From Kordiimonas marina (GTDB lineage Bacteria; Pseudomonadota; Alphaproteobacteria; Sphingomonadales; Kordiimonadaceae), in assembly GCF_023006325.1 (NCBI RefSeq), contig NZ_JAINDF010000002.1, positions 618,252 to 682,251 of the forward strand: a stretch of 64,000 bases of DNA. Reading direction: 5' to 3'. The notes beneath the pieces are model-generated. The model was not told the DNA's origin, did no database searches, and saw only the letters and a program-made list of their open reading frames with translations. This document shows positions 25,703-32,481 of this stretch, piece by piece; within the stretch, counting starts at the first letter, position 1; each line of letters starts with the position of its first letter. Position numbers and translations under genes: made by a program.

Positions 25703-25879
25703 CACCCACAGGGTCGGGAGATTTACGACATGGATAGGTGTGATATTTCCGCCGCCGCGGGCGCGCTGCGCATCAAGCTGTAAGCTTCGATACCAATCGG
25801 ATCCGCGGCCAAATAGGCGCTTTCACGCCCGCCCGTGTGTCTTGCTAAGAAAGTAATATCCCAATCATTTTTCCAGACG

Positions 25880-25908
25880 CCGGCTGCCCTTTGGGTGGCC
25901 GGTTTTTT
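25880..25908 (+). terminator. Terminator after the fibre gene
   Basis: CCGGCTGCCC and GGGTGGCCGG form a ten-base-pair stem with mismatches around TTT, followed by six T. Confidence 0.7.
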
Positions 25909-25934
25909 CATCCCCCCAGAAAGGACACGATCCA

Positions 25935-26135
25935 ATGACTCACGACCAATCCTCTGCCCCCTTCACCGCCGAGCAAGCTGCAATGACCCTGCGTTTTATG
26001 GAGCGCGTGTCGCTCCAGGGTGCCGAGGCCCCGGCTTTCATGGAATTGTGCGCAGCACTTTCGGCCATGGCCCGCACCGCTACTTCCTGCCAGGTAAGCC
26101 AGGCAGCCCCGGTCGCCGATCAGGCTGAAGGCTGA
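25935..26135 (+). CDS. Small phage protein of unknown function
   Basis: The 66-residue product begins at ATG 25935, with AAAGGA upstream. It is mostly helical (Thr-Ala-Glu-Gln-Ala-Ala, Phe-Met-Glu-Arg-Val, Leu-Cys-Ala-Ala-Leu-Ser-Ala-Met) with a polar tail, and has no signal peptide or membrane helix. It is the first of four short genes between the fibre and the head-tail connectors, a position where accessory head or fibre-associated proteins occur. No family is recognised. Confidence 0.55.
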   Translation: MTHDQSSAPFTAEQAAMTLRFMERVSLQGAEAPAFMELCAALSAMARTATSCQVSQAAPVADQAEG

Positions 26136-26145
26136 GGATAGAGCC

Positions 26146-26376
26146 ATGCAGCTTGCGTCAGATTGTCTGGCGGGCGCTGTCCTGGGGGCGGCTGGAATCA
26201 TCCCGGCCACCCGCCAGGCGGCGGAAAGCCTGGTGCTTGTCGAGGCGGTGTCCGGCCCGGTCACAGCGCAGACGGCATCCGGCCTCGCCGCAAGCCGCCG
26301 CGGTGCGGCTGCCGCGGCCACGCGTACGGTGCAGGCCGGTCCCACGGCCGTGAATATCGTGTACCCGGCCAAGTAA
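26146..26376 (+). CDS. Small Ala-rich phage protein
   Basis: The 76-residue product starts 10 bases after the previous stop, with GAGGA upstream. It begins with a mildly hydrophobic segment (Cys-Leu-Ala-Gly-Ala-Val-Leu-Gly-Ala-Ala-Gly), then a Val/Thr-rich stretch and an Ala/Arg-rich stretch ending in Tyr-Pro-Ala-Lys. No family is recognised. Support is position, spacing and ribosome-binding site; the composition alone would not convince. Confidence 0.45.
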   Translation: MQLASDCLAGAVLGAAGIIPATRQAAESLVLVEAVSGPVTAQTASGLAASRRGAAAAATRTVQAGPTAVNIVYPAK

Positions 26377-26416
26377 CGCCCGTGCGGGTCCCCTCTCAAC
26401 CCATAAGGAGACAGCC

Positions 26417-26866
26417 ATGACGGCAGGCCCTTTCCTTCTTTATGACACCACACTGGCGGCCCTGATGGCGGGCACGCTGAACCCGCTTGCGGATACCGAC
26501 ATCACCGCCGTGCTTCTAAGCCCGGCCTATGTGCCGGACCTGGCCGCCCACACGACCTATGCGGATATCAGCGCGGCTGAGATTATCGGCAGTGACTATC
26601 GCCAGCTGCGGCTGACGGGCGGCATGGTGGCCCCGCTTTCGGGAGCGGCGGCCGCCTTTACGAGCGATCCCCTCAACTGGGGGAACCCGGTCACCTTACC
26701 GCCCACGCGCTATATGACGCTTCTTCTCGGGCTGCCGTCGGCCCTGACGCCTGCGAGCCCGCTAATTGGCGTGCAGCAACTGACGACGGGGGCGGTTGAG
26801 GCTGTGCGCGGTGCCTTCACCGTCAGCCCGCCCGCCGGTGGTTGGTTCCACCTTGCGCGCGGATAA
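26417..26866 (+). CDS. Phage accessory structural protein
   Basis: The 149-residue product has AAGGAG six bases before ATG 26417. Short hydrophobic strands alternate with Ser/Thr/Pro-rich turns (Phe-Leu-Leu-Tyr-Asp-Thr-Thr-Leu-Ala, Ile-Thr-Ala-Val-Leu-Leu-Ser-Pro-Ala-Tyr, Leu-Leu-Leu-Gly-Leu-Pro-Ser) and the protein ends in Trp-Phe-His-Leu. Similar unnamed proteins occur next to fibre genes in alphaproteobacterial phages, where they are thought to be structural or fibre-associated. I infer the same here from position only. Confidence 0.6.
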   Translation: MTAGPFLLYDTTLAALMAGTLNPLADTDITAVLLSPAYVPDLAAHTTYADISAAEIIGSDYRQLRLTGGMVAPLSGAAAAFTSDPLNWGNPVTLPPTRYMTLLLGLPSALTPASPLIGVQQLTTGAVEAVRGAFTVSPPAGGWFHLARG

Positions 26867-26914
26867 AGCTTTTCAGCCGCCAACGAGCCCCCAGCCCAGT
26901 CCAAGGAATTGATG

Positions 26915-27190
26915 ATGAGCGTATATGCAAAAGACCCGTCGTCCGACGTCGATTACAGCATCGACTGGTCGGCATGGCTGACCGACGGCGAAACGGTGAC
27001 GAGCGCCGCCTGGTCGGTCGCCCCGGCCACCGGCCTGCAGATCGGCACCGCCATCGACGGCGGCGCGTTGCAGGGCACCTATGTGTCCGGCGGTGTGGCG
27101 GGTGACCGCTACCGCCTGACCTGCCGGGGTACCACCAGCGCCGGCCGTACCGCCGACCGCAGCCTGACGATCCGTGTGATGGAGCAATAA
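26915..27190 (+). CDS. Ig-like phage protein, possible fibre-particle adaptor
   Basis: The 91-residue product reads as one beta-sandwich domain (Val-Asp-Tyr-Ser-Ile-Asp-Trp-Ser, Trp-Leu-Thr-Asp-Gly-Glu-Thr-Val, Gly-Asp-Arg-Tyr-Arg-Leu-Thr-Cys-Arg, Ser-Leu-Thr-Ile-Arg-Val). Proteins of this type are widespread in phages beside connectors and have been proposed as fibre adaptors. Two ATGs (26912 and 26915) follow AAGGA; the second has the better spacing. It ends one base before the connector gene. Confidence 0.65.
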   Translation: MSVYAKDPSSDVDYSIDWSAWLTDGETVTSAAWSVAPATGLQIGTAIDGGALQGTYVSGGVAGDRYRLTCRGTTSAGRTADRSLTIRVMEQ

Positions 27191-27191
27191 G

Positions 27192-27827
27192 ATGCGACTG
27201 GAAACCCTGACAGACCCGACCGCCGAACCGCTTTTGCTGGCGGAAGTGAAAGACCACCTGCGGCTCGACGGCAGTGTCGAAGATGCCGCCCTCGGTGCGC
27301 TAATCAGCGCCGCGCGCGACATGGTCGAACGCCACCTCGGCCTGGCGCTGACCGACAGGCAAGTGGCCGTTTATCTGGATGCATGGCCCGGTGAGACGGC
27401 GGACGGCAGCCCCTGGTGGTCCGGCGTGCGTGACGGCGCGATCCCCGCACTGAGCACAGCCTGTCATTTCGTGCGCCTGCCGGTCCGGCCGGTGAGCGCG
27501 ATTGCGGACGTGACCATCCTCGCCGCCGACGGGACGGGGAGCATATGGGACGCCAGCAATTATTATCTCAAACCCGGCCACCAACCGGGGCTTTACCGCA
27601 AGCAGGGCGCGGCCTGGCCCGCGCCGGGGCAGGTGGCCGACGGTATCCGCATCACTGTGACCGCGGGCTTCGGCCCAAGCTGGAACGATGTCCCAGCGGC
27701 GATCCGCCAGGCGCTTCTGATGCTGGTCGCGCATCTTTACAGCCACCGCGGCGATGACCAGGGCGAGGCCCTGGGCGCCAGCGGTGCCGCACAGATTTTG
27801 CTGCCCTATCGGGAGCGGCGGCTATGA
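27192..27827 (+). CDS. Head-tail connector (phiE125 gp8 / gp6-like)
   Basis: The 211-residue protein has the connector hallmark: Pro-Leu-Leu-Leu-Ala-Glu-Val-Lys-Asp-His-Leu-Arg-Leu-Asp near residue 14, then a helix with Ala-Arg-Asp-Met-Val-Glu-Arg-His-Leu-Gly-Leu-Ala-Leu, and a C-terminal helix Ile-Arg-Gln-Ala-Leu-Leu-Met-Leu-Val-Ala-His-Leu-Tyr. It forms the ring under the portal. Its end overlaps the next gene by four bases. Confidence 0.88.
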   Translation: MRLETLTDPTAEPLLLAEVKDHLRLDGSVEDAALGALISAARDMVERHLGLALTDRQVAVYLDAWPGETADGSPWWSGVRDGAIPALSTACHFVRLPVRPVSAIADVTILAADGTGSIWDASNYYLKPGHQPGLYRKQGAAWPAPGQVADGIRITVTAGFGPSWNDVPAAIRQALLMLVAHLYSHRGDDQGEALGASGAAQILLPYRERRL

Positions 27828-28147
27828 CCGTCCTTGGTGATTTCCGCGACCGCATCACCCTGATGCGGGAGGAAAAGCTGCAGGGGGCAGGCGGTCGCAT
27901 GACGCTGATGACCCCGATCATCGCCGACGCCTGGGCGCAGGTGGTGCTGACGGGCGGCAGCCTCAGCACAATCGCGTCCCGGCAGGAATTGGGGGTGACT
28001 GCCACCATCCGCACCCATGCGGGTGAGGGCTATGGGGGCGCGCGCCGTATCGCCTGGCAGGGCCGCACCTTCCGGGTGACCAGCAGCCGGGCCACCGGCG
28101 CGGACCGGCGCTTCCTTGAATTTTCAGCCAGCGAAATCATGCCCTAG
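27824..28147 (+). CDS. Head-tail adaptor (SPP1 gp16-like)
   Basis: The 107-residue protein matches the short head-closure family: Phe-Arg-Asp-Arg-Ile-Thr-Leu, Asp-Ala-Trp-Ala-Gln-Val, Thr-Ile-Arg-Thr-His-Ala-Gly, and a closing strand Arg-Thr-Phe-Arg-Val-Thr before Phe-Leu-Glu-Phe. It closes the head and docks the tail. It overlaps the connector gene by an ATGA, so the two are translationally coupled. Confidence 0.85.
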   Translation: MTVLGDFRDRITLMREEKLQGAGGRMTLMTPIIADAWAQVVLTGGSLSTIASRQELGVTATIRTHAGEGYGGARRIAWQGRTFRVTSSRATGADRRFLEFSASEIMP

Positions 28148-28162
28148 GGCGGGAGGTAAGCC

Positions 28163-28582
28163 ATGACCACAATGACGGCCCTATGCGCCGATAAGCTGCA
28201 GGTGGCGGTGTATGCCGCCCTCAAGGCGGACCCGGATTTAGCGGCAATGCTGACCGGCTTTTATGACGAACCGGTGGAGGAGGCTCAGTGCCCCTATCTC
28301 GCCATGGGCGACACCAGCCTATCCGACCACGGGCTGAAGGACAGGGGCGGCGCGTCCGTGCTGTTCGAGATCCAGCTCTGGTCCAATGAGCCAAGCCAGA
28401 TGGAAGCGAAAGAACTGATCGCCCGCGCCGATAAGGTGCTGGTGGCGGCGGAGCTGGCCGTCACCGGCTATACGCTCGTGAGCCTCAGCCTGAACAGCGC
28501 AGGGGTGAGCAGGAGCTACAGCGCAAGCGGCAGCCTCTATATGGGCCGCTTGAGCTACAGCGCGCTTCTCTATGAGGCGTAA
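28163..28582 (+). CDS. DUF3168 tail-completion protein
   Basis: The 139-residue protein shows the DUF3168 pattern: Leu-Gln-Val-Ala-Val-Tyr-Ala-Ala-Leu-Lys-Ala-Asp, Pro-Tyr-Leu-Ala-Met-Gly-Asp, Phe-Glu-Ile-Gln-Leu-Trp-Ser and the end strand Gly-Arg-Leu-Ser-Tyr-Ser-Ala-Leu-Leu. The family includes the tail terminator that caps the tube and joins it to the head. GGGAGG precedes ATG 28163. The next rightward structural gene is the tail tube, after a reversed cargo gene. Confidence 0.85.
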   Translation: MTTMTALCADKLQVAVYAALKADPDLAAMLTGFYDEPVEEAQCPYLAMGDTSLSDHGLKDRGGASVLFEIQLWSNEPSQMEAKELIARADKVLVAAELAVTGYTLVSLSLNSAGVSRSYSASGSLYMGRLSYSALLYEA

Positions 28583-28585
28583 GGC

Positions 28586-28999
28586 TTATTGGCCGCTATT
28601 GGCCTGACCACTTTGGGCAACGCAGGTGACTTCAAGCTGCTTGATGGCGATGCCCAGGTTACGCACGTCCGGGTGTTCGGGCGTGTAGCCAAGCGACAAA
28701 AGCTTGTCCCGCTTGGTTTTGTACGCCTCAAGCTTCTTGGTGCAGTCCGCGTCCCCGCCTTTGGGCTGGGTGGCAGCCTGGGCGGTGGCCTCGGCCTTGT
28801 GCATCTGCTGGAGCGTGGCGTTCATCGTCCGCATCATCGCCTGCATGTCAGCCAGTTTGACATTGAGGGACATCATGTTGCTGCGCAGCGCGGTGATCTC
28901 TTCCCGCATGGCGGCGATCTCGGCGGCGGTGCTGTCGTCAGCGGCCATGGTGGGCATGGAAAGGGCCAGAAGGCCAATGGCGGCAATAAGGGCTTTCAT
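28586..28999 (-). CDS. Periplasmic coiled-coil protein, reversed cargo gene inside the tail cluster
   Basis: The 137-residue product starts at ATG 28999 on the minus strand (AGGA eight bases before), with a signal peptide over residues 1-20. A heptad-patterned coiled coil follows (Ile-Ala-Ala-Met-Arg-Glu-Glu-Ile, Leu-Arg-Ser-Asn-Met-Met-Ser-Leu, Met-Gln-Ala-Met-Met-Arg-Thr-Met), then a Lys-rich helix with two Cys. No enzyme motif is present. Like the gene at 18089 it faces all its neighbours, is exported and sits exactly between two structural genes, so it is best read as a moron. Its target in the host envelope is unknown. Confidence 0.7.
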   Translation of the reverse strand: MKALIAAIGLLALSMPTMAADDSTAAEIAAMREEITALRSNMMSLNVKLADMQAMMRTMNATLQQMHKAEATAQAATQPKGGDADCTKKLEAYKTKRDKLLSLGYTPEHPDVRNLGIAIKQLEVTCVAQSGQANSGQ

Positions 29000-29239
29000 G
29001 AAATGGGTCCTGCCTGATGTTTTGTGGTCTGAATTACGGTGTGCCTGAATGTTTTTGTGGGTGCCCGGCACCCTTATGGCGGACAGCATGATCCATCCGC
29101 TGCCCCCAATCAAGACCGCGATCAACCCCCGGGAGCCCGCGCCAGCATATGGCGGGGCTGTTCCACATAAACGATTTTCAACCAGTTGAGACTGCGGTCT
29201 CAGCCTTTCTTTCCCCTCATCCTTTCAGGAGATATACCC

Positions 29240-29650
29240 ATGACCGCGCAAAAAGGCCGCGACCTGATCTTGCAGATCGACGACGGCACCAATAATTACC
29301 TGACCGTCGCCGGCTTCCGCTCGAACGGCTTCACCATCAACAACACCCCCGTCGATATCTCCAACAAGGATACCGGCGCCTTCCAGCAATATATGGAAGA
29401 CGCGGGGCTCAGGCACATTACAGTCACTGGTGACGGCGTGTTCCTTGGCGATACCCAGTTCGCGCTGGCCCACGGCCATGCCATGGCAGGCACCAACCCC
29501 TTGTGTAAGCTGATCGCCCCGGGCCTGGGTGAATATACCGGTGCTTTCGCGATCCAGTCGCTCCAGATGACCGGCCAGCATAATGGTGAGGTCACTTACC
29601 ATATCTCGCTGACGTCTGCTGGTGACATCACCTTTGTCGCAGCGGTTTAA
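29240..29650 (+). CDS. Major tail tube protein
   Basis: The 136-residue protein is of the TP901-1/GTA tail tube type: Lys-Gly-Arg-Asp-Leu-Ile-Leu-Gln-Ile, Phe-Arg-Ser-Asn-Gly-Phe-Thr-Ile-Asn, Val-Asp-Ile-Ser-Asn-Lys-Asp, and the end strand Tyr-His-Ile-Ser-Leu-Thr-Ser-Ala-Gly. Hexamers of it stack to make the tail tube. AGGAG lies eight bases before ATG 29240. Family length is about 135-140 residues, so it is full size. Confidence 0.92.
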   Translation: MTAQKGRDLILQIDDGTNNYLTVAGFRSNGFTINNTPVDISNKDTGAFQQYMEDAGLRHITVTGDGVFLGDTQFALAHGHAMAGTNPLCKLIAPGLGEYTGAFAIQSLQMTGQHNGEVTYHISLTSAGDITFVAAV

Positions 29651-29661
29651 GGGGACGGCGG

Positions 29662-30060
29662 ATGGCGCGTAAAATCAGCGGCGAAAGCAGTTTGAAGGTG
29701 GGCGCGCGCACCGTGCGCCTGCGTCTCGATATCGGCACCATGATCGACCTTGAGGACCATCTCGGGGTCGGGCTGGTGCCGTTCCTCGCCGAACGGCTGC
29801 CCGAAGGGCGGCTCGGGGACATGGCGATGCTGTATCTCGCCATGACCGGCGGTGATTTCACCGACCAGGCGGCGGTCAAGAAAGCAGCGGAAGTGCTGGT
29901 GAAGGCGGGCCTCACGCAGGCGGCTGAAGCCATCGCCGCCTGCCTTGAAGCCACGCTCAACCCACCCGCCGGCACCAAGGCGCTGACCGGGGGTGCAACC
30001 GCGGGAAAGCCCAAAGCCCCGGCGGTCAAAGCGGCGGCAGCCAAAAAGACGGCGGCCTGA
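29662..30060 (+). CDS. Tail assembly chaperone, GTA gp10 / Phage_TAC_11-like
   Basis: The 132-residue protein opens with Gly-Ala-Arg-Thr-Val-Arg-Leu-Arg-Leu-Asp-Ile-Gly and Ile-Asp-Leu-Glu-Asp-His-Leu-Gly, characteristic of the GTA gp10 family. It ends in an Ala/Lys/Pro-rich tail encoded by a repetitive GC stretch with an A5 run at 30043-30047. It probably coats the tape measure before tube assembly, as lambda gpG does. The next frame downstream overlaps its 3' end in the -1 register, so a longer frameshift product is likely. Confidence 0.82.
   Translation: MARKISGESSLKVGARTVRLRLDIGTMIDLEDHLGVGLVPFLAERLPEGRLGDMAMLYLAMTGGDFTDQAAVKKAAEVLVKAGLTQAAEAIAACLEATLNPPAGTKALTGGATAGKPKAPAVKAAAAKKTAA
30042..30048 (+). 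promoter_or_regulatory. Candidate -1 ribosomal slippery site
   Basis: The heptamer C-AAA-AAG is read as Lys-Lys in the chaperone frame, 10 bases before the chaperone stop (TGA 30058-30060). A slip back by one base enters the frame of the next small gene, which has no stop upstream in this region and no canonical start before 30108. The first slippery base is C rather than A, so efficiency may be low. Confidence 0.45.
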
Positions 30061-30107
30061 CCGGGGACGGCCCGGACAGCGAAGAGGCGGATGATTGGGC
30101 CTGGGTT

Positions 30108-30284
30108 ATGGAAGCGGCCGGCCTTCTCGGCTGGTCACCCACCACCACCTTCCGCGCAACCCTGCCGGAGCTTCTGCTGGCGCTGAATGCCGTCCTCGAC
30201 AGCCGGGGCCTTCTGCCCGACGACACCCCCGCCGCCATGACCCGGGCGGAGCTTAACGACCTAATGGAAAGATACGCCTTATGA
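30108..30284 (+). CDS. GTA gp10.1-like small tail chaperone partner (probable frameshift product)
   Basis: From ATG 30108 the product has 58 residues: Met-Glu-Ala-Ala-Gly-Leu-Leu-Gly-Trp-Ser-Pro then Thr-Leu-Pro-Glu-Leu-Leu-Leu-Ala-Leu-Asn, and a last helix Ala-Glu-Leu-Asn-Asp-Leu-Met-Glu-Arg-Tyr. This is the rcc01693/gp10.1 pattern. The family's conserved Asp-Trp lies before the ATG, at 30093-30098 in the same open frame, so the natural protein likely begins earlier, by -1 frameshifting from the chaperone gene. It overlaps the tape measure start by four bases. Confidence 0.65.
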   Translation: MEAAGLLGWSPTTTFRATLPELLLALNAVLDSRGLLPDDTPAAMTRAELNDLMERYAL

Positions 30285-31162
30285 GCACCCATTCCCTTTT
30301 TTCGGCCAGCGGCCTCTCTGATGTCCTGGCCAAAATGTCGAAACTCTTCAGCGGCATCGCCGACTGGGCCAAGGCCCAGCTCAAAGGCGTGACCGCCAAA
30401 ATCCCCGAACTTCTTGGCCTTACGGGCAGTGACAGTAGCGAAGCCGACACCAAGACGACCGCGAAAGACGCCAAGAACAAGGGCAAGGACGGCAGTTCGG
30501 AACATAAGTCCCCGTTCGACACGCTGTTCAAGTCGATCAAGGACGGTGTTGGTGACGCAGTCAAGAAGGTGAAGATCGACTTCAACGACCTGGGCGGCAC
30601 CATCAAGAATATCTTCAAGGCGGTGGGCCAGTCGATCGCGAGCACTCTGCAGAACGTGCTTGGGAATATGATCTCGCAGGGCGCCAGCAGCCTGTTTACG
30701 GGGATACTCGGCGCGATCTTTCCTTCTGCCCCGGCGGCGGCAGCCACCAGCAGTGCCGTGGGGCAGCCGACACTCTCCAGTATGCTTGCCTCAGTGACCA
30801 CGGCCGCAACCGGCGGCACGATCCGGCCGGGGCAGGTAACGCTGGTGGGGGAAGAGGGGCCGGAGCTGATTGTCCCGAACAGCATGTCCACCGTCCTTAC
30901 CGCCGCACAAACCGGCAAGATGATGGCGCGTGGCGCGAAAGGCTCGGCCATGGGGATGGCGGCGCCCACGGCCGTGCCTGAAACCAAAGTCATCATCAAC
31001 AACCATTCAGGTGGGGAAGCCAAGGCCAGCCGCCGGCGTGGACCAGATGGCGGCGATATTGTTGATATCGTCATCGGCCGTGTGGCGCAGGACCTGGCCC
31101 GTGGCGGCCAGGTGGCGGATGCCGCCTCGCTCCGCTTCGGCCTGACCCCGCAGGGGACCTGA
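30281..31162 (+). CDS. Short tail tape measure protein
   Basis: The 293-residue protein has amphipathic helices with hydrophobic patches (Ile-Ala-Ser-Thr-Leu-Gln-Asn-Val-Leu-Gly, Leu-Phe-Thr-Gly-Ile-Leu-Gly-Ala-Ile-Phe) and a Gly/Ala-rich middle. Near residue 190 the motif Val-Gly-Glu-Glu-Gly-Pro-Glu-Leu-Ile-Val-Pro is found in lambda-like tape measures and GTA g11. It fixes tail length and travels through the tube. It is far shorter than phage tape measures of 800 residues or more and close to the small GTA ones. At about 0.15 nm per residue the tail would be near 45 nm. Confidence 0.85.
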   Translation: MSTHSLFSASGLSDVLAKMSKLFSGIADWAKAQLKGVTAKIPELLGLTGSDSSEADTKTTAKDAKNKGKDGSSEHKSPFDTLFKSIKDGVGDAVKKVKIDFNDLGGTIKNIFKAVGQSIASTLQNVLGNMISQGASSLFTGILGAIFPSAPAAAATSSAVGQPTLSSMLASVTTAATGGTIRPGQVTLVGEEGPELIVPNSMSTVLTAAQTGKMMARGAKGSAMGMAAPTAVPETKVIINNHSGGEAKASRRRGPDGGDIVDIVIGRVAQDLARGGQVADAASLRFGLTPQGT

Positions 31163-31212
31163 CGCCAAATCCCTTTTCCTCAGTCCGTCCCCCAAGCTTC
31201 AAGGATACCGCT

Positions 31213-31569
31213 ATGACCACAGCAATCTGGCCCACAGGCGTGCCCAGTGCGCTTGACTTTGGCGGCAGGGTTAAGCCCCAGCCCAACAAGGTCAGCTTCC
31301 AGCCCGCGGTGGGCCCTGCGCTCGAACGCCGCCGCGCCACGCTGGCGCTCAAGCACTATGATGTGGCGGTCAAGATGGATGAACCGTCGGCCGCCCTGTT
31401 CCTTACCTTCTTCGAAAATACGCTTCAGGACGGCACGCTGCCCTTCACCGGCCTCAAGGACCCGTTCGGGACCGCGCGCACCTTCCGTATTGTTGGCGAA
31501 CCCGACGTGGCGGAACAGACGCGCGGCCTTTGGAAAGTTTCCCTGAAGCTTGAGGAGCTGCCGGTATGA
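31213..31569 (+). CDS. Minor tail protein (distal tail, gpM-like position)
   Basis: The 118-residue protein has Trp-Pro-Thr-Gly-Val-Pro at residues 6-11 and a pattern of strands: Phe-Gln-Pro-Ala-Val-Gly-Pro-Ala-Leu-Glu-Arg-Arg, then a helix ending Leu-Phe-Leu-Thr-Phe-Phe-Glu-Asn-Thr-Leu, and a closing Trp-Lys-Val-Ser-Leu-Lys-Leu-Glu-Glu-Leu. Small tail proteins of this form follow the tape measure in many siphophages and build the first ring of the tail tip. AAGGA lies before ATG 31213, and the stop overlaps the next start. Confidence 0.72.
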   Translation: MTTAIWPTGVPSALDFGGRVKPQPNKVSFQPAVGPALERRRATLALKHYDVAVKMDEPSAALFLTFFENTLQDGTLPFTGLKDPFGTARTFRIVGEPDVAEQTRGLWKVSLKLEELPV

Positions 31570-32051
31570 CCATGAATAACGCAGGACTTCAGGCAGCTTT
31601 CGCTGAAAGCTCCGGCGACGTTTGGCTGGTTTTCCTAACCATCAGCCATCCATCCCTGACCGATGGGCCGCTCTATCTTGTTTGCAACAGCACGGACGTC
31701 ACGCGCGGCGGCCAGCTTTATACCGGCGTTCTGTTCAATATTGTGCTGCCTGGCCAGCATGACAGGCGGTCAAGCTATGCTTCGCTTCGCCTGCCGAACG
31801 TTGACCGCAAGATCACCGATGCCGTCCGGCCGCTCAAGGACAGCAACGATACGGTGGATGTCTCGCTCGAGGTCGCGCTCGCCGCCAGCCCGGATGACAC
31901 CCAGCACGGTCCTTGGTCCATGGTGTTGACGAACGTGACCTGGGACGACAGCACTGTTGAGGGCACGCTGTCCCCGGTGGTGGACCTCGATCAGGACTGG
32001 CCTGAAGTGACGATGGATCGTGCCCGGTTCCCCGGTCTGTTCGCGGGCTGA
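31566..32051 (+). CDS. DUF1833-like minor tail protein
   Basis: The 161-residue protein shows the DUF1833 layout: Trp-Leu-Val-Phe-Leu-Thr-Ile-Ser-His, Tyr-Leu-Val-Cys-Asn-Ser-Thr-Asp-Val-Thr, Phe-Asn-Ile-Val-Leu-Pro, Leu-Arg-Leu-Pro-Asn-Val-Asp and Phe-Pro-Gly-Leu at the end. In lambda terms it takes the gpL place of the tail-tip baseplate. RcGTA encodes DUF2163 here, so this particle is of another tail-tip type. It overlaps the previous gene by an ATGA. Confidence 0.75.
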   Translation: MTMNNAGLQAAFAESSGDVWLVFLTISHPSLTDGPLYLVCNSTDVTRGGQLYTGVLFNIVLPGQHDRRSSYASLRLPNVDRKITDAVRPLKDSNDTVDVSLEVALAASPDDTQHGPWSMVLTNVTWDDSTVEGTLSPVVDLDQDWPEVTMDRARFPGLFAG

Positions 32052-32079
32052 CGCGGCCGCATGGCCCGCCGCTTTCGAG

Positions 32080-32481
32080 ATGACGGACTGGCTGGGCATC
32101 CCGTTTGTGCCGCACGGGCGGGATTACACCGGGGCCGACTGCTACGGCCTTGTTCGCCTGTTTTACGCTGACGTGATGGGCGTCCATCTACCGCGCCTTC
32201 GGGGTCTTGTGCGCGATGTCGGAAACCCGCGGGAGACCGGGCCGCTGATGCGTGGGGAGGCCCACGGTCCCTTGTGGCGGCCGGTGCCTGACCCCGCCTT
32301 CGGGGACATCCTCGCCTTCGGCACCCCGGCGCTTTTCACCCATGTCGGGATCTATCTCCGGCCCGGCTTGATGCTGCACACCCGCACTGGCACCGACAGC
32401 ACGCCCGAACGTTATGACAGCCCGATATGGCAGCCGCGCCTTCAGGGCTTTTTCAGATACAAGGATTTCTCCTATGCGTGA
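32080..32481 (+). CDS. NlpC/P60-type tail peptidase (gpK-like)
   Basis: The 133-residue protein has the catalytic Cys of Gly-Ala-Asp-Cys-Tyr-Gly-Leu-Val near residue 20 and the His of Thr-His-Val-Gly-Ile-Tyr near residue 89. A compact Asp-Ile-Leu-Ala-Phe strand lies just before the latter, the NlpC/P60 pattern. It should cut peptidoglycan stem peptides during DNA entry. ATG 32080 starts at the domain boundary; a GTG at 32020 would add 20 residues overlapping the previous gene, and neither has a strong ribosome-binding site. Its 3' end overlaps the tail-tip gene. Confidence 0.82.
   Translation: MTDWLGIPFVPHGRDYTGADCYGLVRLFYADVMGVHLPRLRGLVRDVGNPRETGPLMRGEAHGPLWRPVPDPAFGDILAFGTPALFTHVGIYLRPGLMLHTRTGTDSTPERYDSPIWQPRLQGFFRYKDFSYA

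Noticed and set aside
30281..32481. Assignment of the particle as an RcGTA orthologue
   Set aside because: The tail-tip genes are of DUF1833 and J type rather than DUF2460/DUF2163/gp15, and a large head fibre and Hint-bearing tip are present.
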